In this document: positions 27,154 to 36,700 of the stretch, piece after piece | How the letters are laid out: each line of letters opens with the position of its first letter | Position numbering within the stretch: position 1 is the first letter of the stretch | Assembly: GCA_963746955.1 (NCBI GenBank) | Contig: CAVVDR010000010.1 | Coordinates: 1 to 64,000 of the forward strand | Direction: 5' to 3' | Length of the DNA: 64,000 nucleotides | Origin: DASQBT01 sp963746955 | Lineage (GTDB): Bacteria; Pseudomonadota; Gammaproteobacteria; Burkholderiales; Thiobacillaceae | Position numbers and translations under genes: made by a program | The notes under the pieces: generated by a model | What the model was told of the DNA's origin: nothing | Databases searched by the model: none | Seen by the model: the letters and a program-made list of their open reading frames with translations, nothing else

Positions 27154-27629
27154 TGCAGCACGAGGCGCGTGATGGAAAGTGTCCCCACAGCGTAGCCCGC
27201 GGCCAGCAGATCGTCCAGCATGACCCCGAGGCCGCCCTGGAGGGTGGCGTCCAGCCATGCGATGGGAAAGGGCTTGAGGATATCGAACAGCCTGAACAGG
27301 GCAAAGGCATACAGCGTCCACAAAAGGCCGGCTGGCGTGAAGATCATCACGAGCAGAAAGGCGGCGATTTCGTCCCACACGATGTGGCCGGAGTCGTGCT
27401 GGCCAAGGTGACGCCCGGTCAGGCCGCAGGCCCAGATGCCAAGGATGAAGGCCGCGATGACCAGAAGGATCTGCAGCGGCAGGCTGGCGAGCCGCAGCGC
27501 CCAGAACAGCGGAACAGCCGCCACGGTGCCGAAAGTGCCGGGCGCCCACGGCGCGAGGCCGCTGCCGAAGCCCAGGGCGATGAAATGGGCGGGGTGGCTG
27601 AGGAGAAAGCGTGCATTGGGCCGGCTCAC
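27150..27629 (-). CDS. pgpA: Phosphatidylglycerophosphatase A
   Basis: 159 residues with the family start HFIALGFGSGLAPWAPGTFGT, four membrane helices, and the motif GHIVWDEIAAF with the acidic metal-binding residues. FRLFDILKPFPI and a late GGLGVMLDDLLAA segment complete it. It dephosphorylates phosphatidylglycerophosphate in the inner membrane. Third from the end of the ribE-to-pncC run. Confidence 0.95.
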   Translation of the reverse strand: MSRPNARFLLSHPAHFIALGFGSGLAPWAPGTFGTVAAVPLFWALRLASLPLQILLVIAAFILGIWACGLTGRHLGQHDSGHIVWDEIAAFLLVMIFTPAGLLWTLYAFALFRLFDILKPFPIAWLDATLQGGLGVMLDDLLAAGYAVGTLSITRLVLQ

Positions 27630-27630
27630 C

Positions 27631-27725
27631 TCCCCTCACCCCCGGCCCCTCTCCCCGCAAGCGGGGCGAGGGGTGCGATTGTCTCCCTCGCCCCCTTTCG
27701 GGGGCGAGGGCCGGGGTGAGGGGGA
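27631..27725. repeat. GC-rich palindromic intergenic repeat, copy 3 (double)
   Basis: Two hairpin units in tandem: CCCCTCTCCCCGC-AAGC-GGGGCGAGGGG and CCCTCGCCCCC-TTTC-GGGGGCGAGGG, framed by CCCTCACCCCCGGCC and its complement GGCCGGGGTGAGGG. It fills most of the gap between pgpA and thiL. Confidence 0.85.
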
Positions 27726-27776
27726 TTCCGGCCAACGGAGAGGGGCTGGAGATGAGGGGCGGTGGTGGGCACCAGG

Positions 27777-28748
27777 TTAGTCGGAGGACGGCGGCGCAAA
27801 GTGGTCAAATCCGGCCCGCTTCAAGTTAAGGGGCGAACCTTGCAGTGTGAGGCTCAGCCGGCTGCCTTCAGTGATACGTCCCACCCGGGTCAGGCGAAGC
27901 TGGAGGCTTGTCGCAATGGCATCGATCTCGGCATGCCTATCCGGTGAGGCGGTGAACACCAGTTCGTAATCATCTCCCCCGGCCAGCACGCATTCGCGCG
28001 CCGCCACTTCATGTTCATGCGATTGCAGCGCGGTTGACAAGGGCAGGGACTCGAATTCAACTTCGGCGCCTTTCGCTGAACGTTGCAGGATGTGCCCCAG
28101 ATCGGCGACAAATCCGTCGGACACGTCGATGCAGGCATGGGCGATGCCGCGCAGAGCCAGGCCCAATTCAACGCGTGGCGCGGGCACAAACAGGCGGGGA
28201 AAACAGGCGACGGCTTCTTCGGTACTGAGCTTCAGCAGGCCCTGATGATGCGCGAGGGCGGCGGCGGCATCGCCCAGGGTGCCGGACACCCAGATGTCAT
28301 CGCCGCTTTGCGCGCCATCCCGCCGCAGAGCCGCGCCGGGGGGAAGTTCGCCGATGGCGGTGACGGTGAGGGTCAGCAGTCCGCTGCGGGTGGTATCGCC
28401 GCCAATCAGTTCGACGCCGAATTTCTGCGCCAGGCCGAAAAATCCACCGCTAAATCCGCGCAGGAATTTCTCGTCCGCCTCCGGCAGGCCGATGGCCAGC
28501 AGCACCCAGCGCGGCTTGGCGCCCATTGCCGCGAGATCGGACAGATTGACCGCCAGCGCCTTGTGGCCCAGCGTGCCCGGTCCGTCGGTGGGGAGAAAAT
28601 GGCGGCCCGCAAGCAGCGTGTCGGTGGTGATGGCGAGTTCCATGCCGGGCGAGGGCTGCACCAGGGAGCAGTCATCGCCCACCCCCAGCACCGCGGAGGG
28701 GGCCGGGCGGGAGAAGTACTTTTCGATGAGATCGAATTCGCCGGGCAT
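27777..28748 (-). CDS. thiL: Thiamine-monophosphate kinase
   Basis: 323 residues. Start MPGEFDLIEKYF, Mg/ATP site GVGDDCSLV, TTDTLLAGRHF, NLSDLAAMGAKPRWVLLAIGLP, GGDTTRSG, and the late DVSDGFVADLGHI and CVLAGGDDYELVF motifs, all family hallmarks. It makes thiamine diphosphate from the monophosphate. It lies 46 bp after nusB, the usual betaproteobacterial order. Confidence 0.97.
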   Translation of the reverse strand: MPGEFDLIEKYFSRPAPSAVLGVGDDCSLVQPSPGMELAITTDTLLAGRHFLPTDGPGTLGHKALAVNLSDLAAMGAKPRWVLLAIGLPEADEKFLRGFSGGFFGLAQKFGVELIGGDTTRSGLLTLTVTAIGELPPGAALRRDGAQSGDDIWVSGTLGDAAAALAHHQGLLKLSTEEAVACFPRLFVPAPRVELGLALRGIAHACIDVSDGFVADLGHILQRSAKGAEVEFESLPLSTALQSHEHEVAARECVLAGGDDYELVFTASPDRHAEIDAIATSLQLRLTRVGRITEGSRLSLTLQGSPLNLKRAGFDHFAPPSSD

Positions 28749-28794
28749 GTGATGAGTCGGGAACCACGAAGGACACTCGGGCTACAACACTTGT

Positions 28795-29277
28795 TTACTC
28801 GCTTCCCTTCGTGACCTTGGTGTCCTTTGTGGTCAGGTGATTCGTTTGGCTTGCAGATATCGTCACTTCATCCTGGCGCATCAGTCTTGCGAGTTTGTCG
28901 AGGACACCGTTGACGTACTTGTGGCCGTCGGTGCCGCCGTACAGTTTGGCCAATTCCACCGCTTCGTTGATGGCCACCCGATAGGGGACGTCGGGGCAGG
29001 CTGTCAATTCGTAAGCGCCGATCAACAGTATTCCGCGCTCGATCGGGGAGAGTTCGCCGACCGCGCGGTCGAGACAGGGGCGCAGTTTTGCTTCCAGATC
29101 GGGCGCCGCATTGATCGCGCCCTGCAAAAGCTGGTTGAAGTAGCCCTCATCTGCCTTCCTGAACCCCGCATCTTCACGCAGGGTAGTGCTTATTTCCGTG
29201 TGGTTCTGCCGACTAAGCAGCCAGCCATAAAGGCCGCGCAGGGCATATTCCCGTGCCATGCGCCGCGAACCGCTCAT
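28795..29277 (-). CDS. nusB: Transcription antitermination factor NusB
   Basis: 160 residues. Core NusB features: REYALRGLYGWLLS, YFNQLLQGA, ELSPIERGILLIGAYEL, VPYRVAINEAVELAKLYGG, KYVNGVLDKLA. It binds boxA RNA with NusE in rRNA antitermination. The C-terminal 15 residues (TTKDTKVTKGSE) are not part of the family; they are encoded by a dispersed repeat that has replaced the original end of the gene. It overlaps ribH by four bases. Confidence 0.96.
   Translation of the reverse strand: MSGSRRMAREYALRGLYGWLLSRQNHTEISTTLREDAGFRKADEGYFNQLLQGAINAAPDLEAKLRPCLDRAVGELSPIERGILLIGAYELTACPDVPYRVAINEAVELAKLYGGTDGHKYVNGVLDKLARLMRQDEVTISASQTNHLTTKDTKVTKGSE
28803..28833. repeat. Dispersed repeat fused to the nusB 3' end
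   Basis: On the minus strand this reads ACCACAAAGGACACCAAGG then TCACGAAGGGA, giving TTKDTKVTKG when translated. A related fragment, ACCACGAAGGACACT, is just beyond at 28757-28771. Same-sense KDTK-type repeats are known between genes in many proteobacteria. Confidence 0.6.
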
Positions 29278-29741
29278 AGTCGCTTCAGCAGATTGGCCAT
29301 CTCCACCGCGCAGCGGGCCGCCTCGGCGCCCTTCACCGACATGCGCGCCATAGCCTGGTCGTCGGTGTCGGTGGTGAGCACGGCATTGGCGATCGGGATA
29401 TCCATGTCCAGGGCAATCCGGCTGATGCCGGTAGCCATCTCATTGGAGACCACCTCGAAATGATAGGTGTCGCCGCGCACCACCGAGCCCAAGGCAATCA
29501 GCGCATCGAATTCTTTGGATTGCGCCATTTTGCTCAGGGCAATGGGGATTTCCAGGGCGCCCGGCACCGTGGCGAGCAGGGTGTCCGTCATGGCGACACC
29601 CAGGCGCACCAGTTCGGATTTGCAGGCGGACAGCAGGCCTTCGCAAACGTCCTGATTGAAACGGCTCATGACCATTCCAATGCGCAGGCCCTTGCCGTCG
29701 TAAATGGGGTCCAGTTCAGTCGTGTTCGAGTCGCGTGGCAT
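29274..29741 (-). CDS. ribH: 6,7-dimethyl-8-ribityllumazine synthase
   Basis: 155 residues. MVMSRFNQDVCEGLL, VPGALEIPIAL, ALGSVVRGDTYHFEVVSNE (substrate loop with catalytic His), and IANAVLTTDTDDQAMAR are the family blocks. It condenses the ribB product with the pyrimidine intermediate to form lumazine. It lies 13 bp after ribBX. Confidence 0.97.
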   Translation of the reverse strand: MPRDSNTTELDPIYDGKGLRIGMVMSRFNQDVCEGLLSACKSELVRLGVAMTDTLLATVPGALEIPIALSKMAQSKEFDALIALGSVVRGDTYHFEVVSNEMATGISRIALDMDIPIANAVLTTDTDDQAMARMSVKGAEAARCAVEMANLLKRL

Positions 29742-29754
29742 GGTGCATCCTCAT

Positions 29755-30846
29755 TCATTCGCGTGGCAGGTAGCCCGTCACTTCCAGGCCGAAGCCGTCC
29801 ATGGCGGGCATTTTGCGCGGGCTCGACAGCAGTTTCATCTTGCCCACGCCCAGATCCTTCAGGATCTGCGCGCCGATTCCGTAGTCGCGCAAATCGGGCT
29901 TTTTCGGCTGGGGCGGACCGCTCGCGGGGGTGACGCGTTGCAACAGGGCCTCCGCGCTTTCCGGCCGATGGAGCAGAACGATGACCCCGCTCTGGCTTTC
30001 TGCAATCCGTTCCAGGGACCCCATGACGGGCCAGGAATGCTGGCCTCCGGTGACGTCGAGAAAATCCATCACGCTCAGGGGCTCGTGCACCCGAACCAGG
30101 GTTTCGCGCTCCGCGACGATCTCGCCCTTGACCAGGGCCAGGTGGGTTTCCTTGGCGCACTTGTCGCGGTACGCAACGAGGCGGAAGACGCCATAAACGG
30201 TCTGGATCAGGCGTTCGGCCATCCGTTCCACCAGGCTCTCGGTCTGGTTGCGGTAATGAATCAGATCGGCAATGGCGCCGATCTTCAGGCCATGCCGGCT
30301 GCTGAATTCGACCAGGTCGGGCAGGCGCGCCATGGTGCCGTCGTCCTTGAGAATTTCGCAGATGACCGACGCCGGTTGCAGGCCCGCCAGGCCTGCGAGG
30401 TCGCAGCCTGCTTCAGTGTGGCCGGCGCGCACCAGCACCCCGCCGGGTTGGGCGCGCAGGGGAAATATGTGGCCGGGCTGGATGATGTCGCCCGGTTTCG
30501 CATTGCTGGCCACGGCCGCCTGGATGGTGACGGCGCGGTCGGCTGCGGAGATGCCGGTGGTCACGCCTTCGGCCGCTTCGATCGAGACGGTGAAGGCGGT
30601 GCCGTGGGGAGTCTGGTTGTCGCTCACCATCTGGCGCAGACCCAACTGGCGGCAGCGTTCGTCGGTCAGCGTCAGGCAAATCAGCCCACGGCCATATTTT
30701 GCCATGAAGTTGATCGCGTCCGGGGTGGCGAACTCCGCCGCCATTACCAGATCGCCTTCGTTTTCGCGGTCTTCCTCGTCCACCAGGATGGCCATGCGGC
30801 CGGCTTTCAGTTCGGCAATGATTTCGGTAATCGATGCGAGGCTCAT
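29755..30846 (-). CDS. ribB: 3,4-dihydroxy-2-butanone 4-phosphate synthase fused to a degenerate GTP cyclohydrolase II domain (RibBX type)
   Basis: 363 residues. Residues 1 to about 200 are a complete RibB: DEEDRENEGDLVMAAEF (metal-binding acidic loop), GLICLTL, HTEAGCDLAGLAG. From about 205 the protein follows the GTP cyclohydrolase II fold (AYRDKCAKETHLALVKGE, LVRVHEPLSVMDFLD) but lacks the Cys-x10-Cys-x-Cys zinc site and the RCDCG segment. The RibA half should therefore be inactive as a cyclohydrolase. Such RibBX fusions are known in proteobacteria that carry a separate ribA. It lies 2 bp after ribE. No separate ribA is in the window. Confidence 0.93.
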   Translation of the reverse strand: MSLASITEIIAELKAGRMAILVDEEDRENEGDLVMAAEFATPDAINFMAKYGRGLICLTLTDERCRQLGLRQMVSDNQTPHGTAFTVSIEAAEGVTTGISAADRAVTIQAAVASNAKPGDIIQPGHIFPLRAQPGGVLVRAGHTEAGCDLAGLAGLQPASVICEILKDDGTMARLPDLVEFSSRHGLKIGAIADLIHYRNQTESLVERMAERLIQTVYGVFRLVAYRDKCAKETHLALVKGEIVAERETLVRVHEPLSVMDFLDVTGGQHSWPVMGSLERIAESQSGVIVLLHRPESAEALLQRVTPASGPPQPKKPDLRDYGIGAQILKDLGVGKMKLLSSPRKMPAMDGFGLEVTGYLPRE

Positions 30847-30848
30847 GT

Positions 30849-31454
30849 TCAGTCTTTGTCGTTGATCTGCGTGAAGCTTGTCAGTCTTTCCACATAGCGC
30901 GCCACCATGTCGATCTCCAGGTTGACGCGGCTGCCGGACTTCAGGTGCCTGAGATTGGTCTGCGCCAGGGTGTGGGGAATCAGGTTGAGGCTGAAGCGGG
31001 TGCCGCGAACCTGATTGACCGTCAGTGATACGCCATTGACCGTGATCGAGCCTTTGGCGGCAATGTAGCGGGACAGGCTGGCGGGCGCGTCGATTTCAAG
31101 CAACTGGCTTTCGCCTGCGGCGTCGCAGCGGATCACCGCGCCGGCGCCATCCACGTGGCCGGATACGATGTGCCCACCCAAGCGGTCCGTCAGGCGCATG
31201 GCTTTCTCCAGATTGACTTCGGCCCCGGGCAGAAAGCCTTCGGTGCAGCGCAGGGTTTCCGCCGACACATCCACCGTGAAGCTGGATGCAGTGCACGCGA
31301 CAGCGGTCAGACACACGCCATTGACCGCAATGCTGTCCCCGGGTGCAACGTCAGAAAGATCCAGGCCGCCGGCTTCAATCGCCATGCGGGCGTCTTCGCC
31401 TCGCGCTTCATAGTCGTGAATGCGGCCGATGGCCTGAATGATGCCCGTGAACAT
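30849..31454 (-). CDS. ribE: Riboflavin synthase alpha chain
   Basis: 201 residues, two tandem lumazine-binding barrels. MFTGIIQAIG at the start, SIAVNGVCLTAV in the first barrel and SITVNGVSLTVNQV in the second, GGHIVSGHVDGAG between them. It dismutates two lumazines into riboflavin. First gene of the ribE-ribBX-ribH-nusB-thiL-pgpA-pncC run; I saw no FMN riboswitch in the 184 bp upstream. Confidence 0.97.
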   Translation of the reverse strand: MFTGIIQAIGRIHDYEARGEDARMAIEAGGLDLSDVAPGDSIAVNGVCLTAVACTASSFTVDVSAETLRCTEGFLPGAEVNLEKAMRLTDRLGGHIVSGHVDGAGAVIRCDAAGESQLLEIDAPASLSRYIAAKGSITVNGVSLTVNQVRGTRFSLNLIPHTLAQTNLRHLKSGSRVNLEIDMVARYVERLTSFTQINDKD

Positions 31455-31638
31455 AGATAAAGAGCGATGGGCCTGACGCGGCCAGATTCGGGGAAAACAG
31501 CAATTCTAGGGGTTTCGGGCCGTTGGTGGAACCCCGCTGGCAGATTGCACGGCTTGAACGGACCGGGCTTGACCAAAAGAGGATAGGCGGGTCTGATATC
31601 ATATTTGTTTTGACGCCGAACCAGGTTCAGAGGGCAGC

Positions 31639-32802
31639 ATGTTGCAAAGCGATTCGTTCAGCTTTTCCGTCAAAGGGAAGAAATTGTTGCCCATTGTGCA
31701 GGGCGGGATGGGCGTGGGCGTATCGGCCCATCGTCTGGCGGGCGCGGTGGGCAAAGAGGGCGCCATGGGCACCATCGCCAGCATTGATCTACGCCATCAC
31801 CACCCGGACCTGGTCGAGCGGGCCAGGCATTGCCGCAACAAGGAAACACTCGATGGGCTCAATCTGATTGCGCTGGACCGGGAAATTCGCCTGGCGCGAG
31901 ATACCGCCCAAGGCAGGGGCCTGATCGCCGTGAACGTGATGAAGGCCGTGACCGAACACGCGGCTCTGGTGCGGCAGTCATGCGAGTCCGGGGCAGAGGC
32001 GATCGTCATGGGCGCTGGCCTGCCGCTGGAATTGCCGGACATGGCCGAGGGTCATCCCGAAGTTGCGCTGATTCCCATCCTGTCCGACGCCCGAGGTGTG
32101 GGGGTGGTGCTCAAGAAGTGGATGCGCAAGTGCAGGCTGCCGGACGCGCTCGTGATCGAGCACCCGCGTTATGCGGGGGGCCACCTTGGCGCGCCCAAGC
32201 CGGAGGACATCGCAGATCGCCGCTTTGATTTCGCGCCGGTTCTGGAGGCGGTGTTTCAGTTGTTCAAGGACCTCGGCCTGGAACGTGAACGCATTCCCCT
32301 GATTCTGGCGGGCGGCATCAGCAGTTACGAGAAGGTGCGCGAGTTGCTGGGTCTGGGCGCCAGCGCCGTGCAGATCGGCACCCCGTTTGCCGTGACCGTG
32401 GAAGGCGATGCCCACCCCAAGTTCAAGCAGGTGCTGGCGGAGGCGGAGCCGGAAGACATCGTCACCTTCATGAGCGTGGCGGGTCTGCCGGCCCGCGCGG
32501 TGAAAACCCCCTGGCTGGCGAATTACCTCAAGCGCGAGAGCAAGTTGCAGGCCTGTGCAAAGGCCGGCCGCGAGCGTTGCGCGGTTGGCCTGCATTGCTT
32601 GGTTCACTGCGGGCTGCGCGACGGCCTGGCCAAAGCGGGGCAGTTCTGCATCGATTCCCAACTGGTGGCCGCGCTCAAGGGCGATCTCAATAAGGGCCTG
32701 TTCTTCCGCGGCTCTGAAAGTTTGCCGTTCGGCAAGGCAATCCGCTCGGTCAGGGAATTGATCGAGTATCTGCTGACCGGCTACAAACCCGCATTGGCTT
32801 AG
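31639..32802 (+). CDS. Nitronate monooxygenase family flavoprotein
   Basis: 387 residues. TIM-barrel NMO/2-nitropropane dioxygenase pattern: LPIVQGGMGVGVSAHRLAGAV (FMN phosphate loop), GLIAVNVMKAVTEH, IVMGAGLPLELP, ILSDARGVGVVLKKW, HPRYAGGHLGAPKPED, ILAGGISSYEKVRELLGLGASAVQIGT. It probably oxidises nitronates or acts as an NAD(P)H:quinone reductase; the substrate cannot be set. It runs against its neighbours and splits the riboflavin cluster. A Cys-rich segment near 305-320 (ACAKAGRERCAVGLHCLVHC) is unusual for the family and might bind metal. Confidence 0.9.
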   Translation: MLQSDSFSFSVKGKKLLPIVQGGMGVGVSAHRLAGAVGKEGAMGTIASIDLRHHHPDLVERARHCRNKETLDGLNLIALDREIRLARDTAQGRGLIAVNVMKAVTEHAALVRQSCESGAEAIVMGAGLPLELPDMAEGHPEVALIPILSDARGVGVVLKKWMRKCRLPDALVIEHPRYAGGHLGAPKPEDIADRRFDFAPVLEAVFQLFKDLGLERERIPLILAGGISSYEKVRELLGLGASAVQIGTPFAVTVEGDAHPKFKQVLAEAEPEDIVTFMSVAGLPARAVKTPWLANYLKRESKLQACAKAGRERCAVGLHCLVHCGLRDGLAKAGQFCIDSQLVAALKGDLNKGLFFRGSESLPFGKAIRSVRELIEYLLTGYKPALA

Positions 32803-33578
32803 CAGTAACCAGCGCGAATAAACAGCGGCCATGCCAGGGCCACTGCATCATCGGTGGTGCGATGGTCAGGTGCAGCTCCCGCGGCACCCCAAAGTGAAGC
32901 CAGCTCGTCCTGGAGCGCCGGCAGGGGGCTGGTACCGACGGCGGCGATATAGCGTTTCACCGCAGACCAGGTCGAGAGATAGGCCATCAGGCGTGGCAGG
33001 TTCCAACTGACTTCAATGGCAAATTCCGGCGCGAGAATTTCATCGAAGGGAAACGCCAGGCTGCGATAGCGGTCATCGATCAGCGCGCGCTCCGGCGGCC
33101 AATAATGGCCGATGGTATGCGCATAGAAACGCTCCAGGGCCTGATCCAGGGAACCGGGCAGGACCAGGCGTCCATAGCCCCATACCGCGATGACGCCGCC
33201 GGGGCGCAGCACCCGCCGCGCCTCGGCATAAAAGCCATCCAGGTCAAACCAGTGAACGGCCTGGGCAACCGTAATCAAGTCCACGCTGTCATTTTCCAGG
33301 CCGCTGGCTTCAGCCGCGGCCACCCGGTATTCGACTCCCGGAAAACTCTTGGCTGCCTGGATCTGTTGGGCGCTGGCATCACTTGCGATCACCTGTTTGA
33401 AATGACCCGCCAGTTCGCGCGCCGCCTGGCCGCTGCCGGTGGCGCAGTCCCAAGCCCGTTCGCGGCGCTCGCACAGTCCGGCCAGCCACGCAAACAGGAC
33501 GGGTGGATAGCCGGGACGGAACGCCGCGTAATCTGGCGAACCGGTGGAAAAGTGGTCCTTGAAGCTCAAGGCCGCCAA
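32799..33578 (-). CDS. Class I SAM-dependent methyltransferase
   Basis: 259 residues. FKDHFSTGSPDYAAFRPGYP is the typical start of the small UbiE-like group. Motif I is WDCATGSGQAARELAGHF, then VIASDASAQQIQAA, DLITVAQAVHWFDLDGFYAE and RVLRPGGVIAVWGYG. Substrate unknown. It overlaps the end of ribD by 13 bp and would be cotranscribed with it. Confidence 0.9.
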   Translation of the reverse strand: MAALSFKDHFSTGSPDYAAFRPGYPPVLFAWLAGLCERRERAWDCATGSGQAARELAGHFKQVIASDASAQQIQAAKSFPGVEYRVAAAEASGLENDSVDLITVAQAVHWFDLDGFYAEARRVLRPGGVIAVWGYGRLVLPGSLDQALERFYAHTIGHYWPPERALIDDRYRSLAFPFDEILAPEFAIEVSWNLPRLMAYLSTWSAVKRYIAAVGTSPLPALQDELASLWGAAGAAPDHRTTDDAVALAWPLFIRAGYC

Positions 33579-34657
33579 GTCAGTCGCAGGTCGCTGCCCA
33601 ACTGCCGGGTGTCCATCAAGCGCCAGGTCAGGCGCTGCGTCATGTCGGCCGGCTCGGCAAGCCTGAACAGGCCGCGCGCGGCATCACCCAGCAACACCGG
33701 CGCGACATACTGCACCCACTCGTCCACCAGGCCGGCAGCAAGGAGCGCACCGTTGAGGGCGGGTCCGGCTTCGGTCATCACTTCGTTGATGCCTGTCTGC
33801 GCGAGGCGCGAAAGCAGGGCATTGAGATCGACCTGGCCATCCGCTTGGGGCAAGCACAGAATTCGGGCGCCGGCGGACTCCAGCGCCGCGCTTCTTTTCG
33901 CATCCGGCTCGGCGCAGGCGATGAGCGTGTTGCCTTCCGCCAGAATCCGCGCCGTGGCAGGGGTGCGAAGCCGGGAATCCACGATCACTTTCAAGGGCTG
34001 GCGCGGCGTGTCCATGCCGCGCACATTGAGCTGCGGGTCGTCGGCAGCGATCGTGCCGACCCCAGTCAGAATGGCGCAGGAGCGGGCGCGCAATCGATGC
34101 ACATCGCGCCGTGCGGGCTCGCCCGTGATCCATTTTGAGCGGCCGTTCGAGAGCGCAGTCTTGCCGTCAAGGGATGACGCCGTCTTGATGCGCACGAAGG
34201 GGTGGCCAAACACCATGCGCTTGATGAAGCCTTCGTTCAGCGCTCTTGCTTCGGCTTCCAGCAGTCCGCTTTGGGCCTGAATGCCGGCAGACTGCAATCG
34301 ACTCAGGCCGTTGCCGGAAACCTGCGGATTCGGGTCGGTCATTGCCGCAACCACCCGGGCCACGCCCGCCTCGGCGAGGGCGTCGGCGCAGGGCGGGGTG
34401 CGGCCGTGATGAGAGCAGGGTTCGAGGGTGACGTAGACGGTAGCGCTCCGCGCTTTGTCTCCGGCTTCCGTCAGCGCATGGATTTCGGCATGCGGCCCGC
34501 CGGCCATGGCGTGCCAGCCCTGACCGATGATGTTGCCGTCCTTGACGATGACACAGCCTACCCGGGGATTGGGGGTAGTGGTGTTAAGCCCGCGCTCGGC
34601 CAGTTGCAGGGCGCGGGCCATGTGGGCGTAGTCTTGCCGGGTGAACATTTTGCTCAC
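33566..34657 (-). CDS. ribD: Bifunctional riboflavin deaminase-reductase
   Basis: 363 residues. N-terminal cytidine-deaminase-like domain with the zinc site HAEIHAL and PCSHHGRTPPCADAL (residues about 50-90). C-terminal reductase from about 150 (VRIKTASSLDGKTAL, KWITGEPARRDVHRLRA, ILTGVGTIAADDPQL, EAGPALNGALLAAGLVDE). It catalyses deamination and side-chain reduction in riboflavin synthesis. GlyA-NrdR-RibD order as in other betaproteobacteria. Confidence 0.97.
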   Translation of the reverse strand: MSKMFTRQDYAHMARALQLAERGLNTTTPNPRVGCVIVKDGNIIGQGWHAMAGGPHAEIHALTEAGDKARSATVYVTLEPCSHHGRTPPCADALAEAGVARVVAAMTDPNPQVSGNGLSRLQSAGIQAQSGLLEAEARALNEGFIKRMVFGHPFVRIKTASSLDGKTALSNGRSKWITGEPARRDVHRLRARSCAILTGVGTIAADDPQLNVRGMDTPRQPLKVIVDSRLRTPATARILAEGNTLIACAEPDAKRSAALESAGARILCLPQADGQVDLNALLSRLAQTGINEVMTEAGPALNGALLAAGLVDEWVQYVAPVLLGDAARGLFRLAEPADMTQRLTWRLMDTRQLGSDLRLTWRP

Positions 34658-34658
34658 A

Positions 34659-34710
34659 CCCGCCCCTCACCCCCGACCCCTCTCCCCGCACGCGGGGCGA
34701 GGGGAGAGTG
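34659..34710. repeat. GC-rich palindromic intergenic repeat, copy 4
   Basis: CCCCTCACCCCCGACCCC, then CTCCCCGC-ACGC-GGGGCGAGGGGAGAG. It separates nrdR and ribD. Confidence 0.8.
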
Positions 34711-34732
34711 GCGTTCCTCGCACCTCACGCTA

Positions 34733-35182
34733 TTACTTCTCCACTTCCTGCAAGGCGTCGCGGAAATCATTTACATCCTGGAAGCTGCGATAGACTGAGG
34801 CAAAGCGGATGTAGGCGACCTTGTCGAGCTTTTTCAGTTCGTTCATCACCAGTTCTCCCACTTCGCGGGCCGGCAGTTCGCGTTCGCCCATGGCAAGAAG
34901 CTTCTGCCGAATGTGGTCGATGGCCTGGTCCACCAGTTCCGTAGACACCGGGCGTTTGTGCAGTGCGCGGCGAAATCCTTCGCGCAATTTCTCGGCGGAG
35001 AATTCTTCCCGCGTGCCATTGCTCTTGACGATCTGGGGCAGGCGCAGCTCGGCGGTTTCAAAGGTGGTGAAGCGCTTGTCGCAGGCCGCGCAGCGCCGCC
35101 GCCGCCGGATGGTGTCGCCCGGCTCGCTGACGCGCGAGTCGACGACCTGGGTGTCAGCGTTGCCGCAGAAGGGACATTTCAT
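34733..35182 (-). CDS. nrdR: Transcriptional repressor NrdR
   Basis: 149 residues. N-terminal zinc ribbon MKCPFCGN ... CAACDKRF, then the ATP-cone domain (VKSNGTREEFSAEKLREGF, VGELVMNELKKLDKVAYIRFASVYRSF). It senses ATP/dATP and represses ribonucleotide reductase genes. Sits between glyA and ribD. Confidence 0.98.
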   Translation of the reverse strand: MKCPFCGNADTQVVDSRVSEPGDTIRRRRRCAACDKRFTTFETAELRLPQIVKSNGTREEFSAEKLREGFRRALHKRPVSTELVDQAIDHIRQKLLAMGERELPAREVGELVMNELKKLDKVAYIRFASVYRSFQDVNDFRDALQEVEK

Positions 35183-35186
35183 GCGT

Positions 35187-35256
35187 CAGGGATCAGAGGT
35201 CAGGCATCAGGCATCAGAAAAGAGTGCGGCAAAGCCGCACAAGCCTCTGATCCCTG
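35187..35256. repeat. 13-bp inverted repeat with an inner 7-bp hairpin between glyA and nrdR
   Basis: CAGGGATCAGAGG (35187-35199) is the exact complement of CCTCTGATCCCTG (35244-35256). Inside lies GTGCGGC-AAA-GCCGCAC (35224-35240). Short GTCAGGCATCAGGCATCAG words repeat in the left arm. No T tract, so more likely a dispersed repeat or processing site than a terminator. Confidence 0.7.
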
Positions 35257-35270
35257 GTTCCTGATCCCTG

Positions 35271-36521
<1,251 letters not shown>

Positions 36522-36700
36522 GGGAACTCCGGCGGCAATGGAATCGGGAACGCAAATTTTAGCATGGGCCTTCCGGCCGCTCGCCGCATAGATACAGGAT
36601 ACTTTTGCGGAGCTTGAAACTTTGACGACATGCCTCATCTAACTATAAGCGTTTTCTAATAAACGCCTGTACATGTCCCTTTCAAGACAGGAGGTATGTT

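Noticed and set aside
29704..30897. 397-codon plus-strand frame opposite ribBX
   Set aside because: Shadow frame of ribBX; no domain content.
31455..31638. FMN riboswitch ahead of ribE
   Set aside because: The conserved RFN words (GGGGTGAAAGTCCCC-like and GGCGGT) are absent.
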